Assembly: GCA_035696245.1 (NCBI GenBank)
Contig: DASRQW010000306.1
Location: 1 to 36,323, forward strand
DNA: 36,323 nt
Source of the DNA: Longimicrobiaceae bacterium
GTDB lineage: Bacteria > Gemmatimonadota > Gemmatimonadetes > Longimicrobiales > Longimicrobiaceae
Reading direction: 5' to 3'
Part shown: in pieces, positions 26,086 to 34,077 of the stretch
Layout: the number at the start of each line of letters is the position of its first letter
Position numbering within the stretch: the first letter of the stretch is position 1
The notes under the pieces: model-generated
What the model saw: only the letters and a program-made list of their open reading frames with translations
What the model was told of the DNA's origin: nothing
The model's database searches: none
Translations under genes and position numbers: made by a program

Positions 26086-26580
26086 CTACTGTAGCTGATA
26101 CGTGATGGGGATGGTGACGTGGACGGGGACGGGCTTGCCCTTCACCTTCGCGGGATGGAAGCGCATCACCTGCACGACCCGCGCAGCGGCCTCGTCGAAC
26201 TGCGGGTAGCCGCTGGACTGCGACACGCCGTAGCCGATGGGCATGCCGTTGGCGCCCACCACGAACTCCACCTCGACGGTGCCGGAGATCCCGCCGTCGC
26301 GAAGCAGCGGCGGATACGTGCTGTTGGCGGCCTGCTGCACCGCCGCCGCGTTGGCAAGACTGGGCTGCTCCTCGATGGCGGAAAGCTCGTAGACGCCGTG
26401 CTCGTCCGGGCCCATGGGCGGCAGCGGTGCCGCATTCCTCGCCGCCTCGCTGTCGGAGACCTCGACGTAGTCCACCAGCTCTTCGGGCTTCGAACGCGAG
26501 CGGTCCTCGGCCGGACGGCATCCGGCGGCGAGGAGGAGGAACACCGCGACACCGGCGGTACGTAGGGGGACGCGCTTCAC
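26086..26580 (-). CDS. lipoprotein with a TonB C-terminal-type domain
   Basis: The GTG start at 26580 (GGAG seven bases upstream) gives 164 residues. It begins with a basic stretch and a hydrophobic run ending in the lipobox LAAGC, so C21 should be lipidated. The last 80 residues (YPPLLRDGGISGTVEVEFVVGANGMP ... VMRFHPAKVKGKPVPVHVTIPITYQL) form a TonB/TolA C-terminal-like fold. There is no transmembrane energising helix or proline-rich spacer as in true TonB, so it is probably a periplasmic-facing lipoprotein that uses the domain for binding. An open frame extends 72 codons upstream without similarity. Confidence 0.82.
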   Translation of the reverse strand: MKRVPLRTAGVAVFLLLAAGCRPAEDRSRSKPEELVDYVEVSDSEAARNAAPLPPMGPDEHGVYELSAIEEQPSLANAAAVQQAANSTYPPLLRDGGISGTVEVEFVVGANGMPIGYGVSQSSGYPQFDEAAARVVQVMRFHPAKVKGKPVPVHVTIPITYQLQ

Positions 26581-26901
26581 AAGCAAACTCCAAGAAAGGT
26601 GTGTGGAGAGACGAAGCGGGACGGGTCGGCCGAAACGGAAGGCCAGTGGATGGTGAAGTTTACCGGAATGGTGGCGAGCCATTATGGTCGCAAGCGCGAA
26701 CCGCATCGACGCGACGACGGTGGCCGCGCCTCGGCGGAGGGATTCGCCGTCGCGCACGCGCCTGCGACGAGGACGGAGCAGACGACCAACGGCCACGTTC
26801 TCACGGCTTGTCTCTCACGAAATGGAAAGCGCCTGACCGGCAATCCGGCTCCTGCGGCCGAGGAGCACACCCCTCGGAGAGAGGCGGCGGGATAGGAAAG
26901 C
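26581..26901. other. intergenic region upstream of the lipoprotein
   Basis: No gene is supported. A CATAAT box lies near 26680 on the minus strand but has no matching -35 element, so the lipoprotein promoter is not resolved. Confidence 0.4.
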
Positions 26902-26937
26902 GAAGAGGGTGCGAGGCCGAAGCCCCGCACCCTCTTC
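26902..26937 (-). terminator. terminator of the aroA-cmk-rpsA block
   Basis: Perfect 12-base arms (26902-26913 and 26926-26937); the loop itself contains a GGC/GCC mini-stem. On the minus strand the stem is followed by GCTTTCC. It lies 29 bases past the rpsA stop. Confidence 0.75.
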
Positions 26938-26965
26938 GATCAGCAGACTACCTGCCGGTGGCTTC

Positions 26966-28882
26966 TCAGCCCTCGGTGGGCTCGTCGGCAGCCGGAGCGT
27001 CTTCCGAGGCCGGGGCCTCCTCGGACGCCGGAGCCTCCTGGGACGCCGGAGCCTCTTCGGACGCGGGCGCCTCGTCGGAGGCAGGAGCCTCCTCCTCGGC
27101 GGCGGCCTCGGCCTTGGGGGCGACGGGGACGCCGCCCTCCTCGAACTTCGGCACCCGCAGCGTCTCCAGCACGATGCGGCGGTTCGAGAGGTCCACCTCG
27201 GTCACACGCATCTCCAGCTCGTCGCCCTCGCCGAACACGTCGGCGGGGTTCTGAAGGCCGGTCACGCCCAGCTGCGACACGGGCACGAAGCCCTCCATCT
27301 CGTCGCCCAGGTCCACCGCCACGCCCTTGTCCTGCAGGCGCGAGATCTTGCCGGTGATCTCCTGGCCCGCGTGGTAGTTGCCCGCCAGGGTCTCCCACGG
27401 GTCGTCCTGGGTCTGCTTGAGGCCCAGCGAGATGCGCTTGTTCTCGGCGTCCACGCCCAGGATCACCACCTCGACGTCGTCGCCCTTGCGGACGACCTCG
27501 CTGGGGTGCTGGATGCGCTTGGTCCAGCTCATGTCGGAGATGTGCACCAGGCCGTCGATGCCCGGCTCGATCTCGACGAAAGCGCCGAAGCTGGTCAGGT
27601 TCCGCACCTTGCCGGTGAGGCGCGTGCCCACCGGGTACTTGAGCGGAAGCGCGTGCCAGGGATCCTCCTCGATCTGCTTCATGCCGAGGCTGATCTTCTC
27701 GCCCTCGACGTCGACCTTGAGGATCACCGCCTCGATCTCGTCGCCCAGCGTGACGATCTTGCTGGGGTGACGCACGTTGCGCGTCCACGACATCTCGGAG
27801 ATGTGCACCAGGCCCTCGACGCCCTTCTCCAGCTCCACGAAGGCGCCGTAGTTGGTGATCGAGACCACGCGGCCGCGAACGCGGCTGCCGACCGGGTACT
27901 TCTTGTCCACGTCGGTCCAGGGGTACTCCTGGAGCTGCTTCAGGCCCAGCGACAGGCGCTCGCGCTCCCAGTCGATATCCAGGACCTTGACCTCCAGCTC
28001 CTGGCCGATGGCCACGACCTCGCTGGGATGGCCCACGCGGCCCCAGCTCATGTCGGTGATGTGCAGCAGGCCGTCCATGCCGCCCAGGTCGATGAACGCG
28101 CCGAAGTCGGTGATGTTCTTGACCGTGCCGGTGCGCACCTGCCCGACCTCGAGCTCCTTCTTCAGCTTCTCGCGCTTGATCTCGCGGTCGGCCTCGAGGA
28201 GGACGCGGCGCGACACGACGATGTTCCGCCGGCGCTTGTTCAGCTTGATGATCTTGAACTCGTACGTCTCGCCGATCAGGTCCTCGATGTTCGGCACGCG
28301 GCGAAGCGCGATCTGCGAGCCGGGGAGGAAGGCGTCCACGCCCATGAGGTCGACGGTGACGCCGCCCTTGATCTTGCGCGTGAGCACGCCGGCCACCGCG
28401 GTCCCGTTCTCGTGGGCCTCGCGAATCTTCTCCCAGACGCGGAGGAAGTCGGCCTTCTTCTTGGAGAGGACGACCACGCCGTCCTCGTCCTCGAGGTTCT
28501 CGAGGAAGACCTCGACCTCGTCGCCGATCTGGAGCGAGTCGGGGTCCTTGAACTCGTCGCGGTTCACCGAGCCCTCGGACTTGAAGCCGAGGTCCAGGAT
28601 CACCGACTTATCCGTCACGCGAAGAACGCGGGCCTTGACGATCTCGCCCTCTTCGATGTTCGTGAGGGTGTCTTCGTACATGCCCAGCATCACTTCGTAC
28701 TCTTCGGCCGTGTACTCGTCTTCGTCGAAGAGGTCGGCGCGGATGTTCATCTCCCGCGCGCGGTCGGCGATCTGCTGGGTGGTCAGCTCGCTGCCGAAGC
28801 GGCGCGGCGCCACGAGGACGTTACCGTCCTCCTCGGCGTCGACTGCGTCGGCGGAGAAGGGCTCGTTGATCTGGTCGACCAT
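26966..28882 (-). CDS. rpsA: 30S ribosomal protein S1
   Basis: A 638-residue RNA-binding protein that brings mRNA to the 30S subunit. Six S1 OB-fold domains can be counted: from about 78 (EEGEIVKARV), 160 (GTAVAGVL), 246 (VGQVRTGTV), 331 (VGSRVRGRV), 418 (VGTRLTGKV) and 505 (AGQEITGKI). Domains 3-5 carry the strong GAFV/I-D/E-L and DMSW signatures. An acidic N-terminal extension (1-40) and a repeat tail (591-638) are lineage-specific. AAGGA lies upstream of the ATG. It follows cmk, the classical order, but also has its own promoter. Confidence 0.97.
   Translation of the reverse strand: MVDQINEPFSADAVDAEEDGNVLVAPRRFGSELTTQQIADRAREMNIRADLFDEDEYTAEEYEVMLGMYEDTLTNIEEGEIVKARVLRVTDKSVILDLGFKSEGSVNRDEFKDPDSLQIGDEVEVFLENLEDEDGVVVLSKKKADFLRVWEKIREAHENGTAVAGVLTRKIKGGVTVDLMGVDAFLPGSQIALRRVPNIEDLIGETYEFKIIKLNKRRRNIVVSRRVLLEADREIKREKLKKELEVGQVRTGTVKNITDFGAFIDLGGMDGLLHITDMSWGRVGHPSEVVAIGQELEVKVLDIDWERERLSLGLKQLQEYPWTDVDKKYPVGSRVRGRVVSITNYGAFVELEKGVEGLVHISEMSWTRNVRHPSKIVTLGDEIEAVILKVDVEGEKISLGMKQIEEDPWHALPLKYPVGTRLTGKVRNLTSFGAFVEIEPGIDGLVHISDMSWTKRIQHPSEVVRKGDDVEVVILGVDAENKRISLGLKQTQDDPWETLAGNYHAGQEITGKISRLQDKGVAVDLGDEMEGFVPVSQLGVTGLQNPADVFGEGDELEMRVTEVDLSNRRIVLETLRVPKFEEGGVPVAPKAEAAAEEEAPASDEAPASEEAPASQEAPASEEAPASEDAPAADEPTEG
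26987..27094 (-). repeat. in-frame 18-base repeats encoding the S1 tail
   Basis: Six copies of an 18-base unit encode (E/D/Q)EAPAS hexapeptides at residues 597-632 of S1; the last copy has drifted to EDAPAA. Copies differ mainly at synonymous and E/D/Q positions, consistent with slippage or unequal exchange under selection for an acidic flexible tail. Confidence 0.8.
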
Positions 28883-28993
28883 GGGTGTGGGGATCCTTTT
28901 GCACGTTCCGCCGCGTCGCGGATGGCCTCACGCGTCGCGGCGATCGGTTGGGGTGGATGGGACGGGTGGGGCGAATTCCCCGGAAAACGCAGA

Positions 28994-29022
28994 AAGTTAC
29001 GTCGTTGCGCGAGTTGCGTCAA
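28994..29022 (-). promoter_or_regulatory. internal promoter of rpsA
   Basis: Minus strand: TTGACG (29022-29017), 17-base spacer, TAACTT (28999-28994). The -35 box overlaps the cmk stop. The leader would be about 105 bases. It allows rpsA expression beyond that of aroA-cmk. Confidence 0.6.
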
Positions 29023-29708
29023 TCCCCGGCGCGCTCGCGCGCGAGCCGCACGACCGCCTCCACCTGCGCCTCGAACGTCAGCTCCGTGGTGTCCAGCACC
29101 ACGGCATCGTCCGCCTGGAGCAGGGGCGCCACCGCGCGGCCGGAGTCGATGGCGTCGCGGCCCTGGAGACGCGCCGCCTCCGCCACGATCTCGTCGTCCG
29201 AGAGCTCCGCGTCTCCCCGCTCCCGCAGCCTCCGGCGGGCCCGCTCGGCCGGGTCGGCGACGAGGAAGACCTTCAGCTCGGCGCCCGGGAAGACGACGGT
29301 GCCGATGTCGCGCCCGTCGGCCACGAGGCCGCCCGTGGCTCCGGCGCCGCGGAGCGCGTCCATCAGCCACTCGCGCACGGCGGGGACGGCGGCCATCTGC
29401 GAGACGTGGGCGTTCACCTCGTGCGAGCGGATGTCGTCCGACACGTCCCTGCCGCGCACCGTCATGCGGTAGCCGCGGTCCGCCGGGACGCCCTCGACCT
29501 CCAGCGCGTCCAGCTCGGCGTGCGTCAGGCCGTCCCAGCGCTCGGCGGGGATGCCGGCGCGGAGGGCGGCCAGGGTCAGGGCGCGGTAGAAGGCGCCCGA
29601 GTCCAGGTGCCGGTAGCCGAGCCGCGCCGCGACGGCCTTGGCGGTGGAGCTCTTGCCCGAACCCGCCGGCCCGTCGAGCGCGATGATGATCCCGTCCCTG
29701 CGCGTCAT
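29019..29708 (-). CDS. cmk: cytidylate kinase
   Basis: A 229-residue P-loop kinase that phosphorylates CMP and dCMP. Walker A is GPAGSGKSSTAK at 13-24, followed by the conserved HLDSGAFYRALTLAAL; VADGRDIGTVVFPGAELKVFLVAD and RARRRLRERGD match the core and lid. The CMP-binding insert is present (MTVRGRDVSDDIRSHEV). The ATG at 29708 overlaps the aroA stop (ATGA). An upstream in-frame ATG at 29810 lies inside aroA and is not used here. Confidence 0.96.
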   Translation of the reverse strand: MTRRDGIIIALDGPAGSGKSSTAKAVAARLGYRHLDSGAFYRALTLAALRAGIPAERWDGLTHAELDALEVEGVPADRGYRMTVRGRDVSDDIRSHEVNAHVSQMAAVPAVREWLMDALRGAGATGGLVADGRDIGTVVFPGAELKVFLVADPAERARRRLRERGDAELSDDEIVAEAARLQGRDAIDSGRAVAPLLQADDAVVLDTTELTFEAQVEAVVRLARERAGD

Positions 29709-31042
29709 CCGCCCATCTCCCGTGCGTCGTTTCGTCCGTCCGCCGTTCCCGCATCTCCCGAAACGCGGCGCAGCAGATCCCAGAAGCCGGGGAAGCTCAC
29801 GTCCGCGCATTCCGGGTTCTCGATCTCCAGCGCGTTGCCCGGGAGCGCGCCCAGCACGCCGAACGCCATGGCGATGCGGTGGTCGTGGAAGGTCGCGACC
29901 CGTCCTCGCAGAGGGGCATCCGTTCCGCTGACCACCAGGCCGTCCGGCAACTCCTCCGCCTGGACGCCGATGGCGCGCAGGTTCGAGACGATGGCGGAGA
30001 TGCGGTCGCTCTCCTTGACCCGCAGCTCGCCCGCGCCGGTGATGCGCGTCTCGCCCTGCGCACGGGCGGCGAGGACGGCGAGCACGGGCACCTCGTCGAT
30101 GGCCGCGGGAATCTCCCCCGCGCCGACTTCCACGCCGCGGAGCGCCGACGGGCGGATGACGAGGTCCGCGACGGGTTCGCCGCCTTCCTCGCGCTCATCC
30201 GTCCACTCGATGGATGCGCCCATGCGTGCAGCGATGCGGAAGAAGCCCGTCCGCGTCGGGTTCGCGCAGACGTGGGGGATGCGCAGCTCGCCGCCGCCCG
30301 CGAGGAGCGCCAGCGCGGCGAAGAACGCGGCGGACGACGGGTCGCGCGGCACGCGAAGGTCCAGCGGCGGGAGAGCATCGCCCGACGGTGCGACGGCGAT
30401 GCGCCACCCGCCGCACGCCTGCACCGTGGCGACGTCCACTCCGAGCGAGCGCAGCATCCGCTCGGTGTGGTCGCGCGAGAGGACAGGCTCCACGACGGAG
30501 ACGGAGATCCCCGCACCGACGCCCGCCAGCAGCACGGCGCTCTTGACCTGCGCGCTGGCCTTGGGCGATTCGTAGTCGATGGATGAGAGGCCGCCGCCCG
30601 TGACCTCGATGGGCAGCCGGTCCGCCTGCCCCAGCTCGCGGAAGCGCGCGCCCATCCGCGCCAGCGGCTCGGTGATGCGGCGCATGGGCCGGCCGCGGAG
30701 GGAGGGGTCGCCGGTGAGCGTCACGGCGAACGGGCGGGATGCGAGGAGGCCCGTCATCAGCCGCGCGGTCGTGCCGCTGTTGCCGCAGTCGAGCGGACCG
30801 TCGGGCGCGCGCCAGGCGTCCAGTCCGCGCCCGCGGACGCGGATCTCGCCGCCGCCCGCGGGCGGGTCGGGCACGTCGCAGCCCAGGGCGCGGAGCACGG
30901 ACGCGGTGCTGCGGCAGTCCTCGCCCGGCAGCAGGCCGCGCAGCCGGCTCTGGCCGTCCGCCGCGGCGGCGAGCATGAGCGCGCGGTGCGTGATCGACTT
31001 GTCGCCGGGGACGCGCACCTCGCCCGAAACGTGTAGTGTCAT
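29705..31042 (-). CDS. aroA: 3-phosphoshikimate 1-carboxyvinyltransferase (EPSP synthase)
   Basis: A 445-residue enzyme of the shikimate pathway joining PEP to shikimate-3-phosphate. Motifs include GDKSITHRA (13-21), NSGTTARL (88-95), GRPMRRITEPL, SAQVK (163-167), RDHTE (190-194), NPTR (261-264) and HDHRIAMAFG. SAQVK, RDHTE and NPTR are the class II EPSP synthase signatures found in Bacillus-like and CP4-like enzymes, a class that often tolerates glyphosate. The glycine at the inhibitor-sensitive loop (NSGTT) is retained, so sensitivity cannot be predicted. The promoter position suggests a leaderless message. The gene is coupled to cmk by a four-base overlap. Confidence 0.95.
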   Translation of the reverse strand: MTLHVSGEVRVPGDKSITHRALMLAAAADGQSRLRGLLPGEDCRSTASVLRALGCDVPDPPAGGGEIRVRGRGLDAWRAPDGPLDCGNSGTTARLMTGLLASRPFAVTLTGDPSLRGRPMRRITEPLARMGARFRELGQADRLPIEVTGGGLSSIDYESPKASAQVKSAVLLAGVGAGISVSVVEPVLSRDHTERMLRSLGVDVATVQACGGWRIAVAPSGDALPPLDLRVPRDPSSAAFFAALALLAGGGELRIPHVCANPTRTGFFRIAARMGASIEWTDEREEGGEPVADLVIRPSALRGVEVGAGEIPAAIDEVPVLAVLAARAQGETRITGAGELRVKESDRISAIVSNLRAIGVQAEELPDGLVVSGTDAPLRGRVATFHDHRIAMAFGVLGALPGNALEIENPECADVSFPGFWDLLRRVSGDAGTADGRNDAREMGG

Positions 31043-31048
31043 GCGGCA

Positions 31049-31078
31049 AAGCTACCGCGCCCGCGGCGCGCCGGGCAA
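31049..31078 (-). promoter_or_regulatory. promoter of aroA, probably giving a leaderless mRNA
   Basis: Minus strand: TTGCCC (31078-31073), 18-base spacer, TAGCTT (31054-31049). Only six bases (TGCCGC) separate the -10 box from the aroA ATG at 31042, so transcription would begin at or next to the start codon. No ribosome site is present. Confidence 0.5.
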
Positions 31079-31226
31079 CCCGCGCACAGGCCTCGTACCC
31101 GCGAGCTTCTCGGTGGCCGTGCATCTCCCGGCCGCGGCCGGCGGAGCCGCTCTCCGACGCCGCACGGGGACGGCGCGTGTCCAACGGAATGGACAGCCGC
31201 GGCGGCTTCCGCCGAACCGCGAAAAT

Positions 31227-31253
31227 CCAACGCGCTCCGGCGCAACGCGTTGG
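31227..31253. promoter_or_regulatory. inverted repeat in the aroA / paralog array divergent region
   Basis: CCAACGCG (31227-31234) and CGCGTTGG (31246-31253) flank 11 bases, about 80 bases before the first array gene. The half-site size and spacing would suit a dimeric regulator. No known operator family was recognised. Confidence 0.35.
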
Positions 31254-31329
31254 CGCATTGAATACGCGGGGAGCAGCAATTGCGCTGTTCCGCGCCCGGT
31301 GACCCTCCACATACCTCGCCCGAGGACCC

Positions 31330-32151
31330 ATGGCCGAACGCCGCAGCCCCTCCCTCCCCTTCCCCGCCCTGCTCGTCATCCTGCTCGCCTGCGCCGCGTG
31401 GCCCGTGCCCGCCGCCGCGCAACGCTCGTCCGTGACACTCGCCACCGTGGTCGACTCCGCCACCGGCCAGCCGCTCGCCGCCGCGCGCGTGACGGTGGAC
31501 GGCGGACGCCCCGTGCTGACCGGCCGCGACGGGCGCGTGCTCTTCCCGCATCTCGCTCCGGGGCCGCACAACGCGACCGCGCGGTACCTCGGCTACCGCG
31601 ACGGGATGAGGTCGTGGACCGAGGCGGGCGACACGGTGCGCGTGCGGTTCGCGCTGGTACCCGACCCGGTGGAGCTGCAAGCGCTGTCGGTGCAGGTGGA
31701 CCGGCTGGAGGCGCGGCGGGTGGGCACCGGGATGGTGTCGCGCACGGCGAACCTGGTGGACATGCAGGGCCGCGTGGGAGACGCCGCGAAGTTCGCAGCG
31801 GATTACTTCGCCCTGCACACCGCCCGCTGCCCCCAGCCGCCCCGCCGCAGCCGCGTGGCCGGCCTCGTGGGCGCATCGGACATGCAGCCGTCCAACTGCC
31901 TGCGCGTGCGCGGCGACCTGGTGAAGCCCTGTGTGCTGATGGACGAGGCACCCATCAACGGCATGGAGGGCCTGGCGGACTTCCAGCCCGGCGACCTGTA
32001 CCGAATCGAGGTCTACCAGGGCGGACGGATGATCCTGGTCTACAGCCCCGGCTTCGTGCAGAGCATGGCGCGCCGCAAGCTCGTGCCGGCGCCGGCGGAC
32101 GGCCTCTACAACGCCTACTGCCGCGCCACGTCCGGCACTCCGGGGCTCTGA
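31330..32151 (+). CDS. secreted carboxypeptidase-regulatory/plug-like protein, array member 1
   Basis: A 273-residue exported protein. Signal peptide 1-31 ends AAAQ. Residues about 35-112 form a carboxypeptidase-regulatory-like beta sandwich (VVDSATGQPLAAARVTVDG, GDTVRVRFALVPDP). A linker VELQALSVQVDRLEARR (114-130) resembles the start of a TonB-receptor plug, and the C-terminal part holds NCLRVRG, PCVLMDEAPINGM and DLYRIEVYQGG, like plug-domain IDGxP and IEVxKG motifs. There is no beta-barrel. Mature cysteines C167, C190, C201 and C264 match all four paralogs downstream. It probably sits in the periplasm or at the outer membrane. The four-base gap to member 2 implies co-translation. Confidence 0.85.
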   Translation: MAERRSPSLPFPALLVILLACAAWPVPAAAQRSSVTLATVVDSATGQPLAAARVTVDGGRPVLTGRDGRVLFPHLAPGPHNATARYLGYRDGMRSWTEAGDTVRVRFALVPDPVELQALSVQVDRLEARRVGTGMVSRTANLVDMQGRVGDAAKFAADYFALHTARCPQPPRRSRVAGLVGASDMQPSNCLRVRGDLVKPCVLMDEAPINGMEGLADFQPGDLYRIEVYQGGRMILVYSPGFVQSMARRKLVPAPADGLYNAYCRATSGTPGL

Positions 32152-32155
32152 GCCG

Positions 32156-33007
32156 ATGCGCATCCATCTACCGTCGAACGGCTCGGTGCGGGCCGACGTG
32201 AAGCTGGCGTTCCCGCCGCGACGCCGGTCGCGCACCCTGGCCGCATCAGCCGTTCTTGCCTGCGCCGTCCTCGCGCATCCCGCCGCCGCCCAGCAGCGCT
32301 CCGTGGCGGTGGGCACCGCCGTCGACTCCGCCAGCGGGCTGCCGGTGCGCGCGGCGCGGGTGACGGTGGACGGCGTGGCCCGTGGCGCGACGAAGGAGGA
32401 CGGCACGTTCGTCCTCTCCCGCCTGGTCCCCGGCGTGCACTACGCGGCCGTGCAGCGGCTGGGCTACGAGGACGCGTTCGTGACCTTCACCGCGGCGGGC
32501 GACACCACGCGGCTCACGGTGCGCCTCGTGCCCGAGCCGCTGCGGCTGGCCGCGCTCACGGCCGTGGCGGACCGGCTGGAGCGGCGGCGGCTCAGCTCGG
32601 GCTTCCCGTCTCAGCGGGCCGACGCGGAGGACCTGGCGGGTCGCGTGGGCAACGCGACTCAGTTCGTGTTCGACCACTTCGGGATGGCGCCCGCGTTCTG
32701 CCCCCAGCCCGCGCGGCGCGGCCGGGGCTTCTCCAGCATGGGCGCCATGAACTGCCTGCGGTCGCGGGGAGACGTCATGTCTCCGTGCGTGCTGCTGAAC
32801 GAGATGCCCATCCAGGGGTTGGCCCAGCTGGCGGGCTACCAGCCCTCGGACCTGTACCGGATCGAGGTCTACAAGCACGGCAGCATCATCATGGCCTACA
32901 CGCCGGAGTTCGTGGAGTCGATGGCGAAGCGAAAGCTGGTGCCCACGCCCGTGGAGGCGCTGGACAACGCCTACTGCCGAGGAACCGCCGGCTCGCCGGG
33001 CTCCTGA
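32156..33007 (+). CDS. secreted carboxypeptidase-regulatory/plug-like protein, array member 2
   Basis: A 283-residue paralog of member 1. From ATG 32156 the signal region is long, with an arginine-rich segment (21-26) before the hydrophobic core and cleavage after HPAAAQ; GTG at 32198 would give a normal-length signal and is a reasonable alternative. The regulatory-like domain has AVDSASGLPVRAARVTVDG, then LAALTAVADRLERRR, DHFG and CPQP, NCLRSRG, PCVLLNEMPIQGL and DLYRIEVYKHG. Cysteines 182, 200, 211 and 274 follow the family pattern. It is most like member 1 (shared C-terminus AYCR-T-G-PG), which suggests a recent duplication. Confidence 0.83.
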   Translation: MRIHLPSNGSVRADVKLAFPPRRRSRTLAASAVLACAVLAHPAAAQQRSVAVGTAVDSASGLPVRAARVTVDGVARGATKEDGTFVLSRLVPGVHYAAVQRLGYEDAFVTFTAAGDTTRLTVRLVPEPLRLAALTAVADRLERRRLSSGFPSQRADAEDLAGRVGNATQFVFDHFGMAPAFCPQPARRGRGFSSMGAMNCLRSRGDVMSPCVLLNEMPIQGLAQLAGYQPSDLYRIEVYKHGSIIMAYTPEFVESMAKRKLVPTPVEALDNAYCRGTAGSPGS

Positions 33008-33062
33008 CGCACGGGCACTCGGCGTTCGCCGGGCAGGACGGTAGATGCGATGCGCAGGTTCG

Positions 33063-33091
33063 TTCCGGCAGCGAGGCGGGCGATGTAAGAT
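33063..33091 (+). promoter_or_regulatory. possible promoter of array member 3
   Basis: TTCCGG (33063-33068), 17-base spacer, TAAGAT (33086-33091). The -35 box is weak. A GGGAGATGC copy (33092-33100) follows directly. It lies in the 158-base gap before member 3. Confidence 0.3.
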
Positions 33092-33165
33092 GGGAGATGC
33101 CCGGCCGGCGGCGGACCTCCCGCCGCTCGATGCGCCGAGCCCCACGTCCGCCGCCGGGGGATACG

Positions 33166-34020
33166 ATGCGACCGATGATCCGTCTGCCGATGCGCTGCGG
33201 GAATGCGCCGGGGCTCGCCCTGGCCGCCGCGATGCTGGCGTGGGGCGCGCCGGCGGCGGCGGCCCAGCGCGGGGTGGTCGCGGGGACGGTGGTGGACTCG
33301 GCCACGGGGCAGCCGCTGCATCCCGCACACGTCACTCTGGACGGGAGCGGGCGATGGACGGCGACGGACCGCGCCGGGCGCTTCGTGCTCTCCGGCGTGG
33401 CGGCGGGGACGCACCGGGCGGCGGTGGAGATGCTGGGCTACGCGGAAGATTCGCTGACGTGGGCCGTGGGCGCGGGAGACACGCTGCGGGTGCGCGTGGT
33501 GCTGGCGCCCAGCGCGATCGAGCTGGCGGCGATCATGGTGCAGGTGGACAAGCTGGAGCGGCGGATGCGCGTGGCCGGGTGGAGCGCGCGCACCGCGGCC
33601 CAGCGCGAGCTGGCGAACAGCGCCACGCACGACGCGGCGCGCTTCGTGACCGACCACTTCGGGATGCAGCGGGCGCCCTGCGCACCTCTCCATCCCGCGC
33701 CGCAGGCCAGCCGCCGCCAGCCCATGCAGCCCACGCTCCAGCCGAGCTCGCCGTTCTCGGGCAGCAACTGCGTGCAGGTGCGCGGCTCGGTCACGAACGT
33801 GTGCGTGCTGATCGACGAGATGCCGGCCAGCGGCCTGGACGCGCTGGAGACCTACCGTCCGGAGGACTTCTACCGGATCGAGGTGTACCGCGGCGGCGCG
33901 CTGGTGGAGGCGTACACCCACTGGTACGTGCGCAGCATGGCGAACCACCCGTGGGTGCCGGTGCCGGTGGACGTGCAGTGGGACTCGTTCTGCCGCAGCC
34001 GCTTGCAGCCGTCCACGTGA
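33166..34020 (+). CDS. secreted carboxypeptidase-regulatory/plug-like protein, array member 3
   Basis: ATG 33166 has GGGGGA four bases upstream; ATG 33175 is an alternative. The 284-residue product has a signal peptide ending AAAAQ (about 34), a regulatory-like domain (TVVDSATGQPLHPAHVTLDG, DRAGRFVLSGV), the linker IELAAIMVQVDKLERR (118-133) and a plug-like C-terminus with NCVQVRG, VCVLIDEMPASGLDAL and DFYRIEVYRGG. Cysteines are 172, 202, 213 and 276. It carries the longest insert between C1 and C2, rich in Pro, Gln and Ser. It groups with member 4 by VQVDKLERR and GDT. Confidence 0.85.
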   Translation: MRPMIRLPMRCGNAPGLALAAAMLAWGAPAAAAQRGVVAGTVVDSATGQPLHPAHVTLDGSGRWTATDRAGRFVLSGVAAGTHRAAVEMLGYAEDSLTWAVGAGDTLRVRVVLAPSAIELAAIMVQVDKLERRMRVAGWSARTAAQRELANSATHDAARFVTDHFGMQRAPCAPLHPAPQASRRQPMQPTLQPSSPFSGSNCVQVRGSVTNVCVLIDEMPASGLDALETYRPEDFYRIEVYRGGALVEAYTHWYVRSMANHPWVPVPVDVQWDSFCRSRLQPST

Positions 34021-34077
34021 GCACCGCGGTCCCCGTCCGCCGGGCGGGGTGCAGGCCACGAGAGACCAGGCTCAGCC

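Noticed and set aside
26987-27094. CRISPR-like short repeats
   Set aside because: The units are contiguous, in frame and encode the S1 tail; there are no spacers.
26909-30575. Two very long plus-strand open frames (925 and 907 codons)
   Set aside because: They lie opposite rpsA, cmk and aroA, whose products have clear families; the plus-strand translations show no motif.
32785-33165. Upstream extension of array member 3
   Set aside because: The frame is open but overlaps member 2 and places the signal peptide deep inside the protein; ATG 33166 restores it to the N-terminus.
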